From: Bugula neritina | Lineage: Eukaryota > Bryozoa > Gymnolaemata > Cheilostomatida > Bugulidae | Assembly: GCA_964035545.1 (NCBI GenBank) | Contig: OZ037766.1 | Location: 18,443,581-18,503,580, forward strand | DNA length: 60,000 nucleotides | Direction of reading: 5' to 3' | Part shown: positions 12,750 through 24,450 of the stretch, piece by piece | Layout of the letters: each line of letters starts with the position of its first letter | Position numbering within the stretch: position 1 is the stretch's first letter | The notes under the pieces: generated by a model | The model's database searches: none | The model's input: the letters and a program-made list of their open reading frames with translations, nothing else | What the model was told of the DNA's origin: nothing | Program-made: the position numbers and the translations under genes

Positions 12750-15700
12750 TTTCAGTATGTTACAGTATATTTCAGTGTGTTACAGTAAATTTCAGTATGT
12801 TACAGTGCATTTGCAGATATTACACTATACTTCAGTGAGTTTTAGTGTCTTTCAGTATCTTGCACTATATTTCAGTATGTTGCAATATTTTGCAATATAT
12901 TTTAGTATGTTATAGTGTATTTCAGTACGTTGCAGTATATTTCAGTATGATACAATAAATTTCAGTGTGTTACAGTACATTTCTGCAAATTACACTATAC
13001 TTCAGTGAGTTGTAGTATATTTCAGTATCTTGCAGTATATCTCAGTATGTTACAGTTGATTTCAGTATGTTCCAGTATATTTCAGCGTGTTTCAGTATAT
13101 TTCAGTATGCCACAGTGCATTTTCAGATTATTCACTATACTTCAGTGAGTTTTAGTGTCTTTCAGTATGTTGCAGTATATTTCGGTATCTTGCAACTTAT
13201 TTCAATGTGTTGCAATGTAATTCAATATGTTACAGTGTATTTCAGTTTGATACAATAAATTTCAGTATGTTACAGTACATTTCCGTAAATTACACTATAC
13301 TTCAGTGAGTTGTAGTATATTTCAGTATCTTGCAGTATGTCTCAGTATGTTACAGTATATTTCAGTATGTTGCAGTATATTTCAGCGTGTTTGAGTATAT
13401 TTCAGTATGACACAGTGCATTTCCAGATATTACGCTATACTTCAGTGAGTTTTAGTGACTTTCAGTATGTTGCAGTATATTTCGGTGTTTTGCAACATAT
13501 TTCAATATGTTGCAATGTATTTCAATATGTTACAGTGTATTTCAGTATGTTGCAGTATGTTGCAATGTATTTCAGTATGTTACAGTGTATTTCAGTAGGT
13601 TTCAGTATCTTGCAGTATATTTCAGCATGTTGCAGTATATTTCAGGATGTTGCAGTATATTTCAGTATGTTACAGTGTTTTGCAGTATTTTGCAGTATAT
13701 TTCAGTGTGTTACAGTATATTTCATTATGTTGCAGTATGTTGCAGTATATTTCAGTAGTTTGCAACATATTTCAGTAGGTTACCATATATTTCGGTATGT
13801 TGCAGCATATTTCAAGGTGTTGCAGTGTATTTCAATATGTTACAGTGTATTTCAGTCTGTTGCAGTATGTTCCATTATGCTGCAGTGTATTTCTGTATGT
13901 TACAGTGTATTTCAGTATGTTGCAGTACATTTCAGTATGTTACAGTATATTTCAGTATGTTGCAGTATATTTCAGTGGGTTATAGCATATTTCAGTATGA
14001 TACAGCGTATTTCAGTATGTTACAGTGTACTTCAGTATGTTGCAGTATTTTGCAATATATTTCAGTATGTTACAGTGTATTTCAGTATGTTGCAGTATAA
14101 TTCAGTATGTTACAATAAATTTCAGTGTGTTACAGTACATTTCCGTAAATTACACTATACTTCAGTGAGTTGTAGTATATTTCAGTATCTTGCAGTATAT
14201 CTCAGTATGTTACAATATATTTCAGTATCTTACAGTACATTTCCGTAAATTACACTACACTTCAGTGAGTTGTAGTATATTTCAGTATCTTGCAGTATAT
14301 CTCAGTATGTTACAGTATATTTCAGTATGTTACAGTATATTTTAGTGTGTTACAGTAAATTTCAGTATGTTACAGTGCATTTGCAGATATTACACTATAC
14401 TTTAGTGAGTTTTAGTGTCTTTCAGTATCTTGCAGTATATTTCAGTATGTTGCAGTATTTTGCAATATATTTTAGTATGTTACGGTGTATTTCAGTACGT
14501 TGCAGTATATTTCAGTATGATACAATAAGTTTCAGTGTGTTACAGTACATTTCTGCAAATTACACTATACTTCAGTGAGTTGTAGTATATTTCAGTATCT
14601 TGCAGTATATCTCAGTATGTTACACTTGATTTCAGTATGTTCCAGTATAGTTCAGCGTGTTTCAGTATATTTCAGTATGCCACAGTGCATTTTCAGATTT
14701 TTCACTATACTTCAGTGAGTTTTAGTGTCTTTCAGTATGTTGCAGTATATTTCGGTATCTTGCAACTTATTTCAATGTGTTGCAATGTAATTCCATATGT
14801 TGCAGTGTATTTCAGTATGTTGCAGTATGTTGCAGTGTATTTCAGTATGTTACAGTGTATTTCAGTAGGTTTCAGTATCTTGCAGTATATTTAAGTATGT
14901 TGCAGTATATTTCAGTGGGTTACAGTATATTCCAGTATGTTCCAGTATGTTGCAGTATATTTCAGGATGTTGCAGTGTATTTCATTATGTTACAGTGTAT
15001 TTCAGTGGTTTGCAACATATTTCAGTAGGTTACCATATATTTCGGTATGTTGCAGCATATTTCAATGCGTTGCAGTGTATTTCAATATGTTACAGTGTAT
15101 TTCAGTATGTTGCAGTATGTTGCAGTGTATTTCTGTATGTTACGGTGTAGTTCAGTATGTTGCAGTATATTTCAGTATGTTACAGTATGTTTCAGTATGT
15201 TGCAGTATATTTCGGTATCTTGCAACTTATTTCAATGTGTTGCAATGTAATTCAATATGTTACAGTGTATTTCAATATGTTGCAGTACATTTCAGTATGT
15301 TACAGTATATTTCAGTATGTTGCAGTATATTTCAGTGGGTTATAGCATATTTCAGTATGATACAGCGTATTTCAGTATGTTACAGTGTACTTAAGTATGT
15401 TGCAGTATTTTGCAATGTATTTCAGTATGTTACAGTGTATTTCAGTATGTTGCAGTATATTTCAGTATGTTACAATAAATTTCAGTATGTTACAGTACAT
15501 TTCCGTAAGTTACACTATACTTCAGGTAGTTGTAGTATATTTCAGTATCTTGCAGTCTATCTCAGTATGTTACAGCATATTTCATTGTGTTGCAGTGTAT
15601 TTCAATATGTTACAGTGTATTTCAGTATGTTGCAGTATGTTGCAGTATGCTGCAGTATGTTGCAGTGTATTTCTGTATTTTACAGTGTATTTCAGTATGT

Positions 15701-17035
15701 TGCAGTATATTTCAGCATGTTACAGTATATTTCAGTATGTTGCAGTATATTTCAGTGGGTTATAGTATATTTCAGTATGATACAGCGTATTTCGTTATGT
15801 TACAGTGTATGTCAGTATGTTGCAGTATTTTCCAATGTATTTCAGTATGTTACAGTGTATTTCAGTATGTTGCAGTATAATTCAGTATGTTACAATAAAT
15901 TTCAGTATGTTACAGTACATTTCCGTAAATTACACTATACTTCAGTGAGTTGTAGTATATTTCAGTTTCTTGCAGTATATCTCAGTATGTTACAGTATAT
16001 TTCAGTATGTTACAGTATGTTGCAATGTATTTCAGTATGTTACAGTGTAATTCAGTATCTTACAGTACATTTCCGTAAATTACACTACACTTCAGTGAGT
16101 TGTAGTATATTTCAGTATCTTGCAGTATATCTCAGTATGTTACAGTATATTTCAGTATGTTACAGTATATTTCAGTGTGTTACAGTAATTTTCAGTATGT
16201 TACAGTGCATTTGCAGATATTACACTATACTGCAGTGAGTTTTAGTGTCTTTCAGTATCTTGCAGTATATTTCAGTATGTTGCAATATTTTGCAATTTAT
16301 TTTAGTATGTTATAGTGTATTTCAGTACGTTGCAGTATATTTCAGTATGATACAATAAATTTCAGTGTGTTACAGTACATTTCTGCAAATTACACTATAC
16401 TTCAGTGAGTTGTAGTATATTTCAGTATCTTGCAGTATATCTCAGCATGTTACAGTTGATTTCAGTATGTTCCGGTATATTTCAGCGTGTTTCAGTATAT
16501 TTCAGTATGCCACAGTGCATTTTCAGATTATTCACTATACTTCAGTGAGTTTTAGTGTCTTTCAGTATGTTGCAGTATATTTCGGTATCTTGCAACTTAT
16601 TTCAATGTGTTGCAATGTAATTCAATATGTTACAGTGTATTTCAGTATGTTACAGTGTATTTCAGTATGTTGCAGTATTTTGCAATATATATCAGTATGT
16701 TACAGTGTATTTCAGTATTTTGCAGTATGTTTCAGTATGTTACAATAAATTTCAGTATGTTACAGTATATTTCCGTAAATTACACTATACTTCAGTGAGT
16801 TGTAGTATATTTCAGTATCTTGCAGTATATCTCAGTATGTTACAGTATATTTCAGTATGTTACAGTATATTTCAGTTTGTTACAGTAAATTTCAGTATGA
16901 TACAGTGCATTTGCAGATATTACACTATACTTCAGTGAGTTTTAGTGTCTTTCATTATGTTGCAGTATATTTCAGTATGTTGCAGTAATTTGCAATACAT
17001 TTTATTATGTTACAGTGTATTTCAGTATGTTGCAG
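10627..17035 (+). repeat. About 6-kb segmental block, copy 1 of 3
   Basis: This block aligns with 21777-27935 at offsets of 11150, then 11200, then 10900; the steps reflect 50-bp and 300-bp gains or losses of whole decamers. It includes landmark sub-blocks at 13367 (GTGTTTGAGTATATTTCAG variant) and at 14715. A third related block lies at 46.8-53.5 kb. These are dispersed, not adjacent, copies. Confidence 0.78.
14715..16238 (+). repeat. 1.5-kb landmark block, copy 1 of 7
   Basis: This 1524-bp block begins at GAGTTTTAGTGTCTTTCAG, followed by a private GCAATGTAATTCCATATG variant. The other copies start at 25615, 29095, 37825, 41215, 51146 and 55475. In this copy a TTTAAGTATG variant near 14890 introduces a stop in a frame that is open for 507 codons in four other copies. 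There is no sign that the frame is maintained. Confidence 0.75.
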
Positions 17036-19044
17036 TATATTTCAGTTTGATACAATAAATTTCAGTATGTTACAGTACATTTCCGTAAATTACACTATAC
17101 TTCAGTGAGTTGTAGTATATTTCAGTTTCTTGCAGTATATCTCAGTATGTTACAGTATATTTCAGTATGTTGCAGTATATTTCAGCGTGTTTGAGTATAT
17201 TTCAGTATGACACAGTGCATTTCCAGATATTACGCTATACTTCAGTGAGTTTTAGTGTCTTTCAGTATGTTGCAGTATATTTCGGTGTTTTGCAACATAT
17301 TTCAATATGTTGCAATGTATTTCAATATGTTACAGTGTATTTCAGTATGTTGCAGTATGTTGCAATGTATTTCAGTATGTTACAGTGTATTTCAGTAGGT
17401 TTCAGTATCTTGCAGTATATTTCAGCGTGTTTCAGTATATTTCAGTATGCCACAGTGCATTTTCAGATTATTCACTATACTTCAGTGAGTTTTAGTGTCT
17501 TTCAGTATGTTGCAGTATATTTCGGTATCTTGCAACTTATTTCAATGTGTTGCAATGTAATTCAATATGTTACAGTGTATTTCAGTATGTTGCAGTACAT
17601 TTCAGTATGTTACAGTATATTTCAGTATGTTGCAGTATATTTCAGTGGGTTTTAGCATATTTCAGTATGATACAGCGTATTTCAGTATGTTACAGTGTAC
17701 TTCAGTATGTTGCAGTATTTTGCAATATATTTCAGTATGTTACAGTGTATTTCAGTATGTTGCAGTATATTTCAGTATGTTACATTAAATTTCAGTATGT
17801 TACAGTACATTTCCGTAAGTTACACTATACTTCAGGTAGTTGTAGCATATTTCAGTATCTTGCAGTATATCTCAGTATGTTACAGCATATTTCATTGTGT
17901 TGCAGTGTATTTCAATATGTTACAGTGTATTTCAGTATGTTGCAGTATGTTGCAGTATGCTGCAGTATGTTGCAGTGTATTTCTGTATGTTACAGTGTAT
18001 TTCAGTATGTTGCAGTATATTTCAGTATGTTACAGTATATTTCAGTATGTTGCAGTATATTTCAGTGGGTTATAGTACATTTCCGTATGATACAGCGTCT
18101 TTCAGTATGTTACAGTGTATTTCAGTATGTTGCAGTATTTTGCAATATGTTTCAGTATGTTCCAGTGTATTTCAGTATGTTGCAGTATAATTCTGTATGT
18201 TACAATAAATTTCAGTATGTTACAGCACATTTTCGTAAATTACATTATACTTCAGTGAGTTGTAGTATATTTCAGTATCTTGCAGTATATCTCAGTATGT
18301 TACAGTATATTTCAGTATGTTACAGTATATTTCAGTGTGTAACAGTAAATTTCAATATGTTACAGTGCTTTTGCAGATATTACACTATACTTCACTGAGT
18401 TTTAGTGCCTTTCAGTATGTTACAGTGTATTTCGGTATGTTGCAGTATTTTGCAATATATATCAGTATGTTACAGTGTATTTCAGTATGTTGCAGTATAT
18501 TTCAGTATGTTACATTAAATTTCAGTATGTTACAGTATATTTCCGTAAATTACACTATACTTCAGTGAGTTGTAGTATATTTCAATATCTTGCAGTATAT
18601 CTCAGTATGTTACAGTATATTTCAGTATGTTACAGTATATTTCAGTTTGTTACAGTAAATTTCAGTATGTTACAGTGCATTTGCAGATATTACACTATAC
18701 TTCAGTGAGTTTTAGTGTCTTTCATTATGTTGCAGTATATTTCAGTATGTTGCAGTATTTTGCAATACATTTTATTATGTTACAGTGTATTTCAGTATGT
18801 TGCAGTATATTTCAGTTTGATACAATAAATTTCAGTATGTTACAGTACATTTCCGTAAATTACACTATACTTCAGTGAGTTGTAGTCTATTTCAGTATCT
18901 TCAGTATATCTCAGTATGTTACAGTATATTTCAGCGTGTTTCAGTATATTTCAGTATGACACAGTGCATTTCCAGATATTACGCTCTACTTCAGTGAGTT
19001 TTAGTGTCTTTCAGTATGTTGCAGTATATTTCGGTATTTTCAAC

Positions 19045-19048
19045 ATAT
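19045..19048. other. Target site duplication, left (ATAT)
   Basis: The left flank ends CAACATAT and the right flank begins ATATTTCAATATG at 19986. The uninterrupted paralogue at 8324 reads CAACATATTTCAATATG, so ATAT is present once there and twice here. An inner TA duplication with one more base on each end of the element is an equally valid reading. Confidence 0.78.
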
Positions 19049-19079
19049 GTGATGGCTGCTGTCATTTTTGGTCTCTTGG
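19049..19079 (+). repeat. Left terminal inverted repeat
   Basis: The 31 bases begin GTGATGGCT and end TTGGTCTCTTGG. The reverse complement of 19955-19985 differs only at positions 10, 12 and 17 of the repeat. The match stops at position 32, which sets the inner edge. Confidence 0.88.
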
Positions 19080-19954
19080 GGGTCTGCTAACATTTTTACT
19101 TTTTAATGTGGATGAGTAGAGTAGGACTTTGTGATCACATTGCAATTTAAATTTTTAAAATCAGTCAAATAGAACCATAGATATGCCCGGTTATACACAC
19201 AGCGGTCCTCAACAAACGACTTCTATTATTGCGAGTAATTAACAGTCAAAGTTCGGCGACTTAGAATTATACTAAATTTGTTGATTATCTACCTAGCAAC
19301 AGTGTCTTCAATTAGCTCCATCAGCCCAACAGTTAGTTACCAGGGGCGGTTTTTTACGCTGATCATGAAAATATTAATTTAAAATTCATATCTGCAATAT
19401 CTTAATCAATATTTCAGAGTTGAGTTCAGTATAATGAGAACATTTTGATGATTATCCCAAGAGATTAATACTATAATGCCACGTGGTTTCATAATAAAAT
19501 CTAACTCTTTTGGATCACTGTTGCCACTAAGTTCATCATTACTATTATGACCACTACTCTTCAGTCCTTGTTCTTAATTTTCAATGTAGAAACATTCTTT
19601 TAAATTGGTAATATCTGTTATCTATTAACTTGCAGCGCGATCTAGTCGCCATGTTTATTATTAGTAACAATTCTCAGTCAAATTATACTTAACTACGTTA
19701 CGCTCTACGCTACGCCGCTATTTGAACTATTGTTAAAGGTCGCGCTATTATGCTCTAATCACGTGACCAGCTTGCCAACCATGGAATGGCTCATTAAAAC
19801 ACCAATCATTCATAAACCATAGCAAATATCACAAAACTGATTGGACAGCTAGAAAGAGCACATGTTAATTGCCTATTATACACTAAAAGCTGAAATTGAC
19901 CTATTTATGACAACTATAGATAAAACCCCTTATAACTAACAATAGCGAATAATG

Positions 19955-19985
19955 CCAAGAGACCAAAACTGACGGGAGCCATCAC
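19955..19985 (-). repeat. Right terminal inverted repeat
   Basis: The bases run from CCAAGAGACCAAAA to AGCCATCAC, the inverted partner of 19049-19079 with 28 of 31 matches. The outer end meets the satellite exactly at ATATTTCAATATG. Confidence 0.88.
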
Positions 19986-19989
19986 ATAT
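19986..19989. other. Target site duplication, right (ATAT)
   Basis: This is the right-hand copy of the 4-bp target duplication, followed at once by the satellite in the same 10-bp register as before the insertion. Confidence 0.78.
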
Positions 19990-20348
19990 TTCAATATGTT
20001 GCAATGTATTTCAATATGTTACAGTGTATTTCAGTATCTTACAGTACATTTCCGTAAATTACACTACACTTCAGTGAGTTGTAGTATATTTCAGTATCTT
20101 GCAGTATATCTCAGTATGTTACAGTATATTTCAGTATGTTACAGTATATTTCAGTGTGTTACAGTAAATTTCAGTATGTTACAGTGCATTTGCAGATATT
20201 ACACTATACTTTAGTGAGTTTTAGTGTCTTTCAGTATCTTGCAGTATATTTCAGTATGTTGCAATATTTTGCAATATATTTTAGTATGTTACAGTGTATT
20301 TCAGTACCTTGCAGTATATTTCAGTATGATACAATAAATTTCAGTGTG

Positions 20349-22121
20349 TTGCAGTATATTTCAGTGGGTTATAGCATATTTCAGTATGATACAGCGTATT
20401 TCAGTATGTTACAGTGTACTTCAGTATGTTGCAGTATTTTGCAATATATTTCAGTATGTTACAGTGTATTTCAGTATGTTGCAGTATATTTCAGTATGTT
20501 ACATTAAATTTCAGTATGTTACAGTACATTTCCGTAAGTTACACTATACTTCAGGTAGTTGTAGCATATTTCAGTATCTTGCAGTATATCTCAGTATGTT
20601 ACAGCATATTTCATTGTGTTGCAGTGTATTTCAATATGTTACAGTGTATTTCAGTATGTTGCAGTATGTTGCAGTATGCTGCAGTACGTTGCAGTGTATT
20701 TCTGTATGTTACAGTGTATTTCAGTATGTTGCAGTATATTTCAGTATGTTACAGTATATTTCAGTATGTTGCAGTATATTTCAGTGGGTTATAGTACATT
20801 TCCGTATGATACAGCGTCTTTCAGTATGTTACAGTGTATTTCAGTATGTTGCAGTATTTTGCAATATGTTTCAGTATGTTCCAGTGTATTTCAGTATGTT
20901 GCAGTATAATTCTGTATGTTACAATAAATTTCAGTATGTTACAGCACATTTTCGTAAATTACATTATACTTCAGTGAGTTGTAGTATATTTCAGTATCTT
21001 GCAGTATATCTCAGTATGTTACAGTATATTTCAGTATGTTACAGTATATTTCAGTGTGTAACAGTAAATTTCAATATGTTACAGTGCTTTTGCAGATATT
21101 ACACTATACTTCACTGAGTTTTAGTGCCTTTCAGTATGTTACAGTGTATTTCGGTATGTTGCAGTATTTTGCAATATATATCAGTATGTTACAGTGTATT
21201 TCAGTATGTTGCAGTATATTTCAGTATGTTACATTAAATTTCAGTATGTTACAGTATATTTCCGTAAATTACACTATACTTCAGTGAGTTGTAGTATATT
21301 TCAATATCTTGCAGTATATCTCAGTATGTTACAGTATATTTCAGTATGTTACAGTATATTTCAGTTTGTTACAGTAAATTTCAGTATGTTACAGTGCATT
21401 TGCAGATATTACACTATACTTCAGTGAGTTTTAGTGTCTTTCATTATGTTGCAGTATATTTCAGTATGTTGCAGTATTTTGCAATACATTTTATTATGTT
21501 ACAGTGTATTTCAGTATGTTGCAGTATATTTCAGTTTGATACAATAAATTTCAGTATGTTACAGTACATTTCCGTAAATTACACTATACTTCAGTGAGTT
21601 GTAGTATATTTCAGTATCTTCAGTATATCTCAGTATGTTACAGTATATTTCAGCGTGTTTCAGTATATTTCAGTATGACACAGTGCATTTCCAGATATTA
21701 CGCTATACTTCAGTGAGTTTTAGTGTGTTTCAGTATGTTGCAGTATATTTCGGTATTTTCAACATAATATTTAAATATGTTGCAATGTATTTCAATATGT
21801 TACAGTGTATTTCAGTATCTTACAGTACATTTCCGTAAATTACACTACACTTCAGTGAGTTGTAGTATATTTCAGTATCTTGCAGTATATCTCAGTATGT
21901 TACAGTATATTTCAGTATGTTACAGTATATTTCAGTGTGTTACAGTAAATTTCAGTATGTTACAGTGCATTTGCAGATATTACACTATACTTTAGTGAGT
22001 TTTAGTGTCTTTCAGTATCTTGCAGTATATTTCAGTATGTTGCAATATTTTGCAATATATTTTAGTATCTTACAGTGTATTTCAGTACCTTGCAGTATAT
22101 TTCAGTATGATACAATAAATT
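20349..22121 (+). repeat. Tandem sister copy without the transposon
   Basis: This is the insertion-free copy of 17630-20348. Alignment continues on both sides of the site where the sister copy holds the element. Differences seen between the copies are few: for example TTACGCTCTAC near 18980 against TTACGCTATAC near 21700, and TTAGTATGTTACAG near 20281 against TTAGTATCTTACAG near 22062. The right end is placed where the sequence leaves the copy-1 junction, near 22120. Confidence 0.8.
21764..21770. other. Putative excision footprint at the empty site
   Basis: The sister copy reads CAACATAATATTTAAATATG (21760-21779), where pristine satellite reads CAACATATTTCAATATG. It has three extra bases exactly at the target, readable as ATA plus ATAT (a trimmed left duplication plus an intact right one) or as TA-A-TA. 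Just upstream it also lacks the G of TTTTGCAAC, as the occupied copy does (TTTTCAAC at 19037-19044). This is the expected residue of imprecise excision. One nearby C-to-A change (21773) is unexplained by excision and may be an ordinary substitution. Confidence 0.62.
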
Positions 22122-24450
22122 TCAGTGTGTTACAGTACATTTCTGCAAATTACACTATACTTCAGTGAGTTGTAGTATATTTCAGTATCTTGCAGTATAT
22201 CTCAGTATGTTACAGTTGATTTCAGTATGTTCCAGTATATTTCAGCGTGTTTCAGTATATTTCAGGATGCCACAGTGCATTTTCAGATTTTTCACCATAC
22301 TTCAGTGAGTTTTAGTGTCTTTCAGTATGTTGCAGTATATTTCGGTATCTTGCAACTTATTTCAATGTGTTGCAATGTAATTCAATATGTTACAGTGTAT
22401 TTCAGTATGTTACAGTGTATTTCAGCATGTTGCAGTATATTTCATTATGTTGCAGTATGCTGCAGTATGTTTCAGTAGTTTGCAACATATTTCAGTAGGT
22501 TAGTATATATTTCGGTATGTTGCAGCATATTTCAATGTGTTGCAGTGTATTTCAATATGTTACAGTGTATTTCAGTATGTTGCAGTATGTTGCAGTATGC
22601 TGCAGTATGTTGCAGTGTATTTCTGTATGTTACAGTGTATTTCAGTATGTTGCAGTATATTTCAGTATGTTACAGTATATTTCAGTATGTTGCAGTATAT
22701 TTCAGTGGGTTATAGTCTATTTCAGTATGATACAGCGTCTTTCAGTATGTTACAGTGTATTTCAGTATGTTGCAGTATTTTGCAATATGTTTCAGTATGT
22801 TACAGTGTATTTCAGTATGTTCCAGTATAATTCAGTATGTTACAATAAATTTCAGTATGTTACAGTACATTTTCGTAAATTACACTATACTTCAGTGAGT
22901 TGTAGTATATTTCAGTATCTTGCAGTATATCTCAGTATGTTACAGTATATTTCAGTATGTTACAGTATATTTCACTGTGTTACAGTAAATTTCAATATGT
23001 TACAGTGCATTTGCAGATATTACACTATACTTCAGTGAGTTTTAGTGCCTTTCAGTATGTTACAGTGTATTTCAGTATGTTGCAGTATTTTGCAATATAT
23101 ATCAGTATGTTACAGTGTATTTCAGTATGTTGCAGTATATTTCAGTATGTTACAATAAATTTCAGTATGTTACAGCATATTTCCATGAATTACACTATAC
23201 TTCAGTGAGTTGTAGTATATTTCAGTATCTTGCAGTATATCTCAGTATGTTACAGTATATTTCAGTTTGTTACAGTAAATTTCAGTATGTCACAGTGCAT
23301 TTGCAGATATTACACTATACTTCAGTGAGTTTTAGTGTCTTTCTGTATGTTGCAGTATATTTCGGTATTTTGCAACATATTTCAATATGTTGCAATGTAT
23401 TTCAATATGTTACAGTGTATTTCAGTATGTTGCAGTATGTTGCAATGTATTTCAGAATGTTACAGTGTATTTCAGTAGGTTTCAGTATCTTGCAGTATAT
23501 TTCAGCATGTTGCAGTATATTTCGGGATGTTGCAGTATATTTCAGTATGTTACGGTGTTTTGCAGTATTTTGCAGTATATTTCAGTGTGTTACAGTATAT
23601 TTCATTATGTTGCAGTATGTTGCAGTATATTTCAGTATGTTACAGTATATTTCAGTTTGTTACAGTAAATTTCAGTATGTTACAGTGCATTTGCAGATAT
23701 TACACTATACTTCAGTGAGTTTTAGTGTCTTTCATTATGTTGCAGTATATTTCAGTATGTTGCAGTATTTTGCAATGTATTTCAATATGTTACAGTGTAT
23801 TTCAGTATGTTGCAGTATGTTGCAATGTATTTCAGTATGTTACAGTGTATTTCAGTATCTTACAGTACATTTCCGTAAATTACACTACACTTCAGTGAGT
23901 TGTAGTATATTTCAGTATGTTGCAGTATATCTCAGTATGTTACAGTATATTTCAGTATGTTACAGTATATTTCAGTGTGTTACAGTAAATTTCAGTATGT
24001 TACAGTGCATTTGCAGATATTACACTATACTTCAGTGAGTTTTAGTGTCTTTCAGTATCTTGCAGTATATTTCAGTATGTTGCAATATTTTGCAATATAT
24101 TTTAGTATGTTATAGTGTATTTCAGTACGTTGCAGTATATTTCAGTATGATACAATAAATTTCAGTGTGTTACAGTACATTTCTGCAAATTACACTATAC
24201 TTCAGTGAGTTGTAGTATATTTCAGTATCTTGTAGTATATCTCAGTATGTTACAGTATATTTCAGTATGTTGCAGTATATTTCAGCGTGTTTGAGTATAT
24301 TTCAGTATGACACAGTGCATTTCCAGATATTACGCTATACTTCCGTGAGTTTTAGTGTCTTTCAGTATGTTGCAGTATATTTCGGTGTTTTGCAACATAT
24401 TTCAATATGTTGCAATGTATTTCAATATGTTACAGTGTATTTCAGTATGT

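Larger units (their letters stand above)
1..19044 (+). repeat. Decamer satellite array, left arm
   Basis: This arm is an uninterrupted head-to-tail array of 10-bp units of the form NTTNCAGTAT, mostly alternating GTTGCAGTAT (or GTTACAGTGT) with ATTTCAGTAT. The consensus 20-mer has 6 G/C bases, so the array is AT-rich. The + strand is T-rich over A and G-rich over C throughout, and no segment is inverted. Units start at positions ending in 1 from base 1 to about 8180. A one-base loss then moves the register, with further losses near 10469 and 18900; otherwise only substitutions and whole-decamer gains or losses are seen. Long open frames exist in all three forward frames, but the same peptide text recurs in different frames, so they are by-products of the repeat. 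The array starts before base 1. No gene, RNA gene or unique sequence was seen here. I do not recognise this satellite family by name. Confidence 0.97.
19049..19985. mobile_element. Non-autonomous TIR DNA transposon, 937 bp
   Basis: This is the only unique sequence in the window. It is bounded by 31-bp terminal inverted repeats matching at 28 of 31 positions (GTGATGGCT...TTTTGGTCTCTTGG). It sits in a satellite decamer for which uninterrupted versions exist (8324-8340 and 10613-10629), so the target can be read directly: ATAT is duplicated on both sides. Because ATAT is self-complementary, the same data also fit a TA target duplication with ends reading TGTGATGG...CCATCACA, as in Tc1/mariner-like elements. 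The superfamily is not resolved. No open frame longer than a few tens of codons lies inside, so it encodes no transposase and would need one supplied in trans. The interior is AT-rich and unlike the satellite. It contains a short direct-repeat stretch (TACGCTCTACGCTACGCC, near 19700), a TCACGTGA palindrome near 19759 and CCAAT/ATTGG boxes near 19800-19842. I do not recognise the family. Confidence 0.85.
17630..20348 (+). repeat. Tandem copy carrying the transposon
   Basis: This 2719-bp segment comprises about 1.42 kb of satellite, the 937-bp insertion and about 0.36 kb of right-hand satellite. It is followed directly by a copy that lacks the insertion. The CAGTGGGTTTTAGCATAT site near 17644 aligns with CAGTGGGTTATAGCATAT near 20363 (offset 2719). 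The right flank from 19996 aligns with 21777 onward (offset 1781). Both copies carry the CTTCAGTATAT 1-bp deletion (about 18900 and 21619) and a second 1-bp deletion beside the insertion site. Confidence 0.82.

Noticed and set aside
18916-19119. Small open frame running from satellite into the transposon
   Set aside because: It is a chance read-through: the first part is satellite text and the tail is the transposon end. No start context or domain supports it.
19341-19349. CAGGGGCGG word inside the insertion, resembling hAT-type ends
   Set aside because: No inverted partner (CCGCCCCTG) and no 8-bp duplication are present in the insertion, so a nested hAT element is not supported.
19581-19652. 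23-codon minus-strand frame in the transposon, starting ATGGCGACT with a good start context and an upstream TCACGTGA palindrome
   Set aside because: It is too short, has no recognisable product and lacks a strong splice donor. A captured promoter and first exon is possible but unsupported.
19175-19946. Weak direct similarity between CCATAGATATGCCCGGTTATAC (left) and the TATAGATAAAACCCCTTATA region (right) inside the element
   Set aside because: The match is short and gapped and could be chance in AT-rich DNA; it is not strong enough to call subterminal repeats.
19049-19985. Viral or retroviral insertion
   Set aside because: There are no long terminal direct repeats, no polymerase or capsid-like open frame and no poly(A) tail. 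Inverted ends and a short target duplication indicate a DNA transposon.
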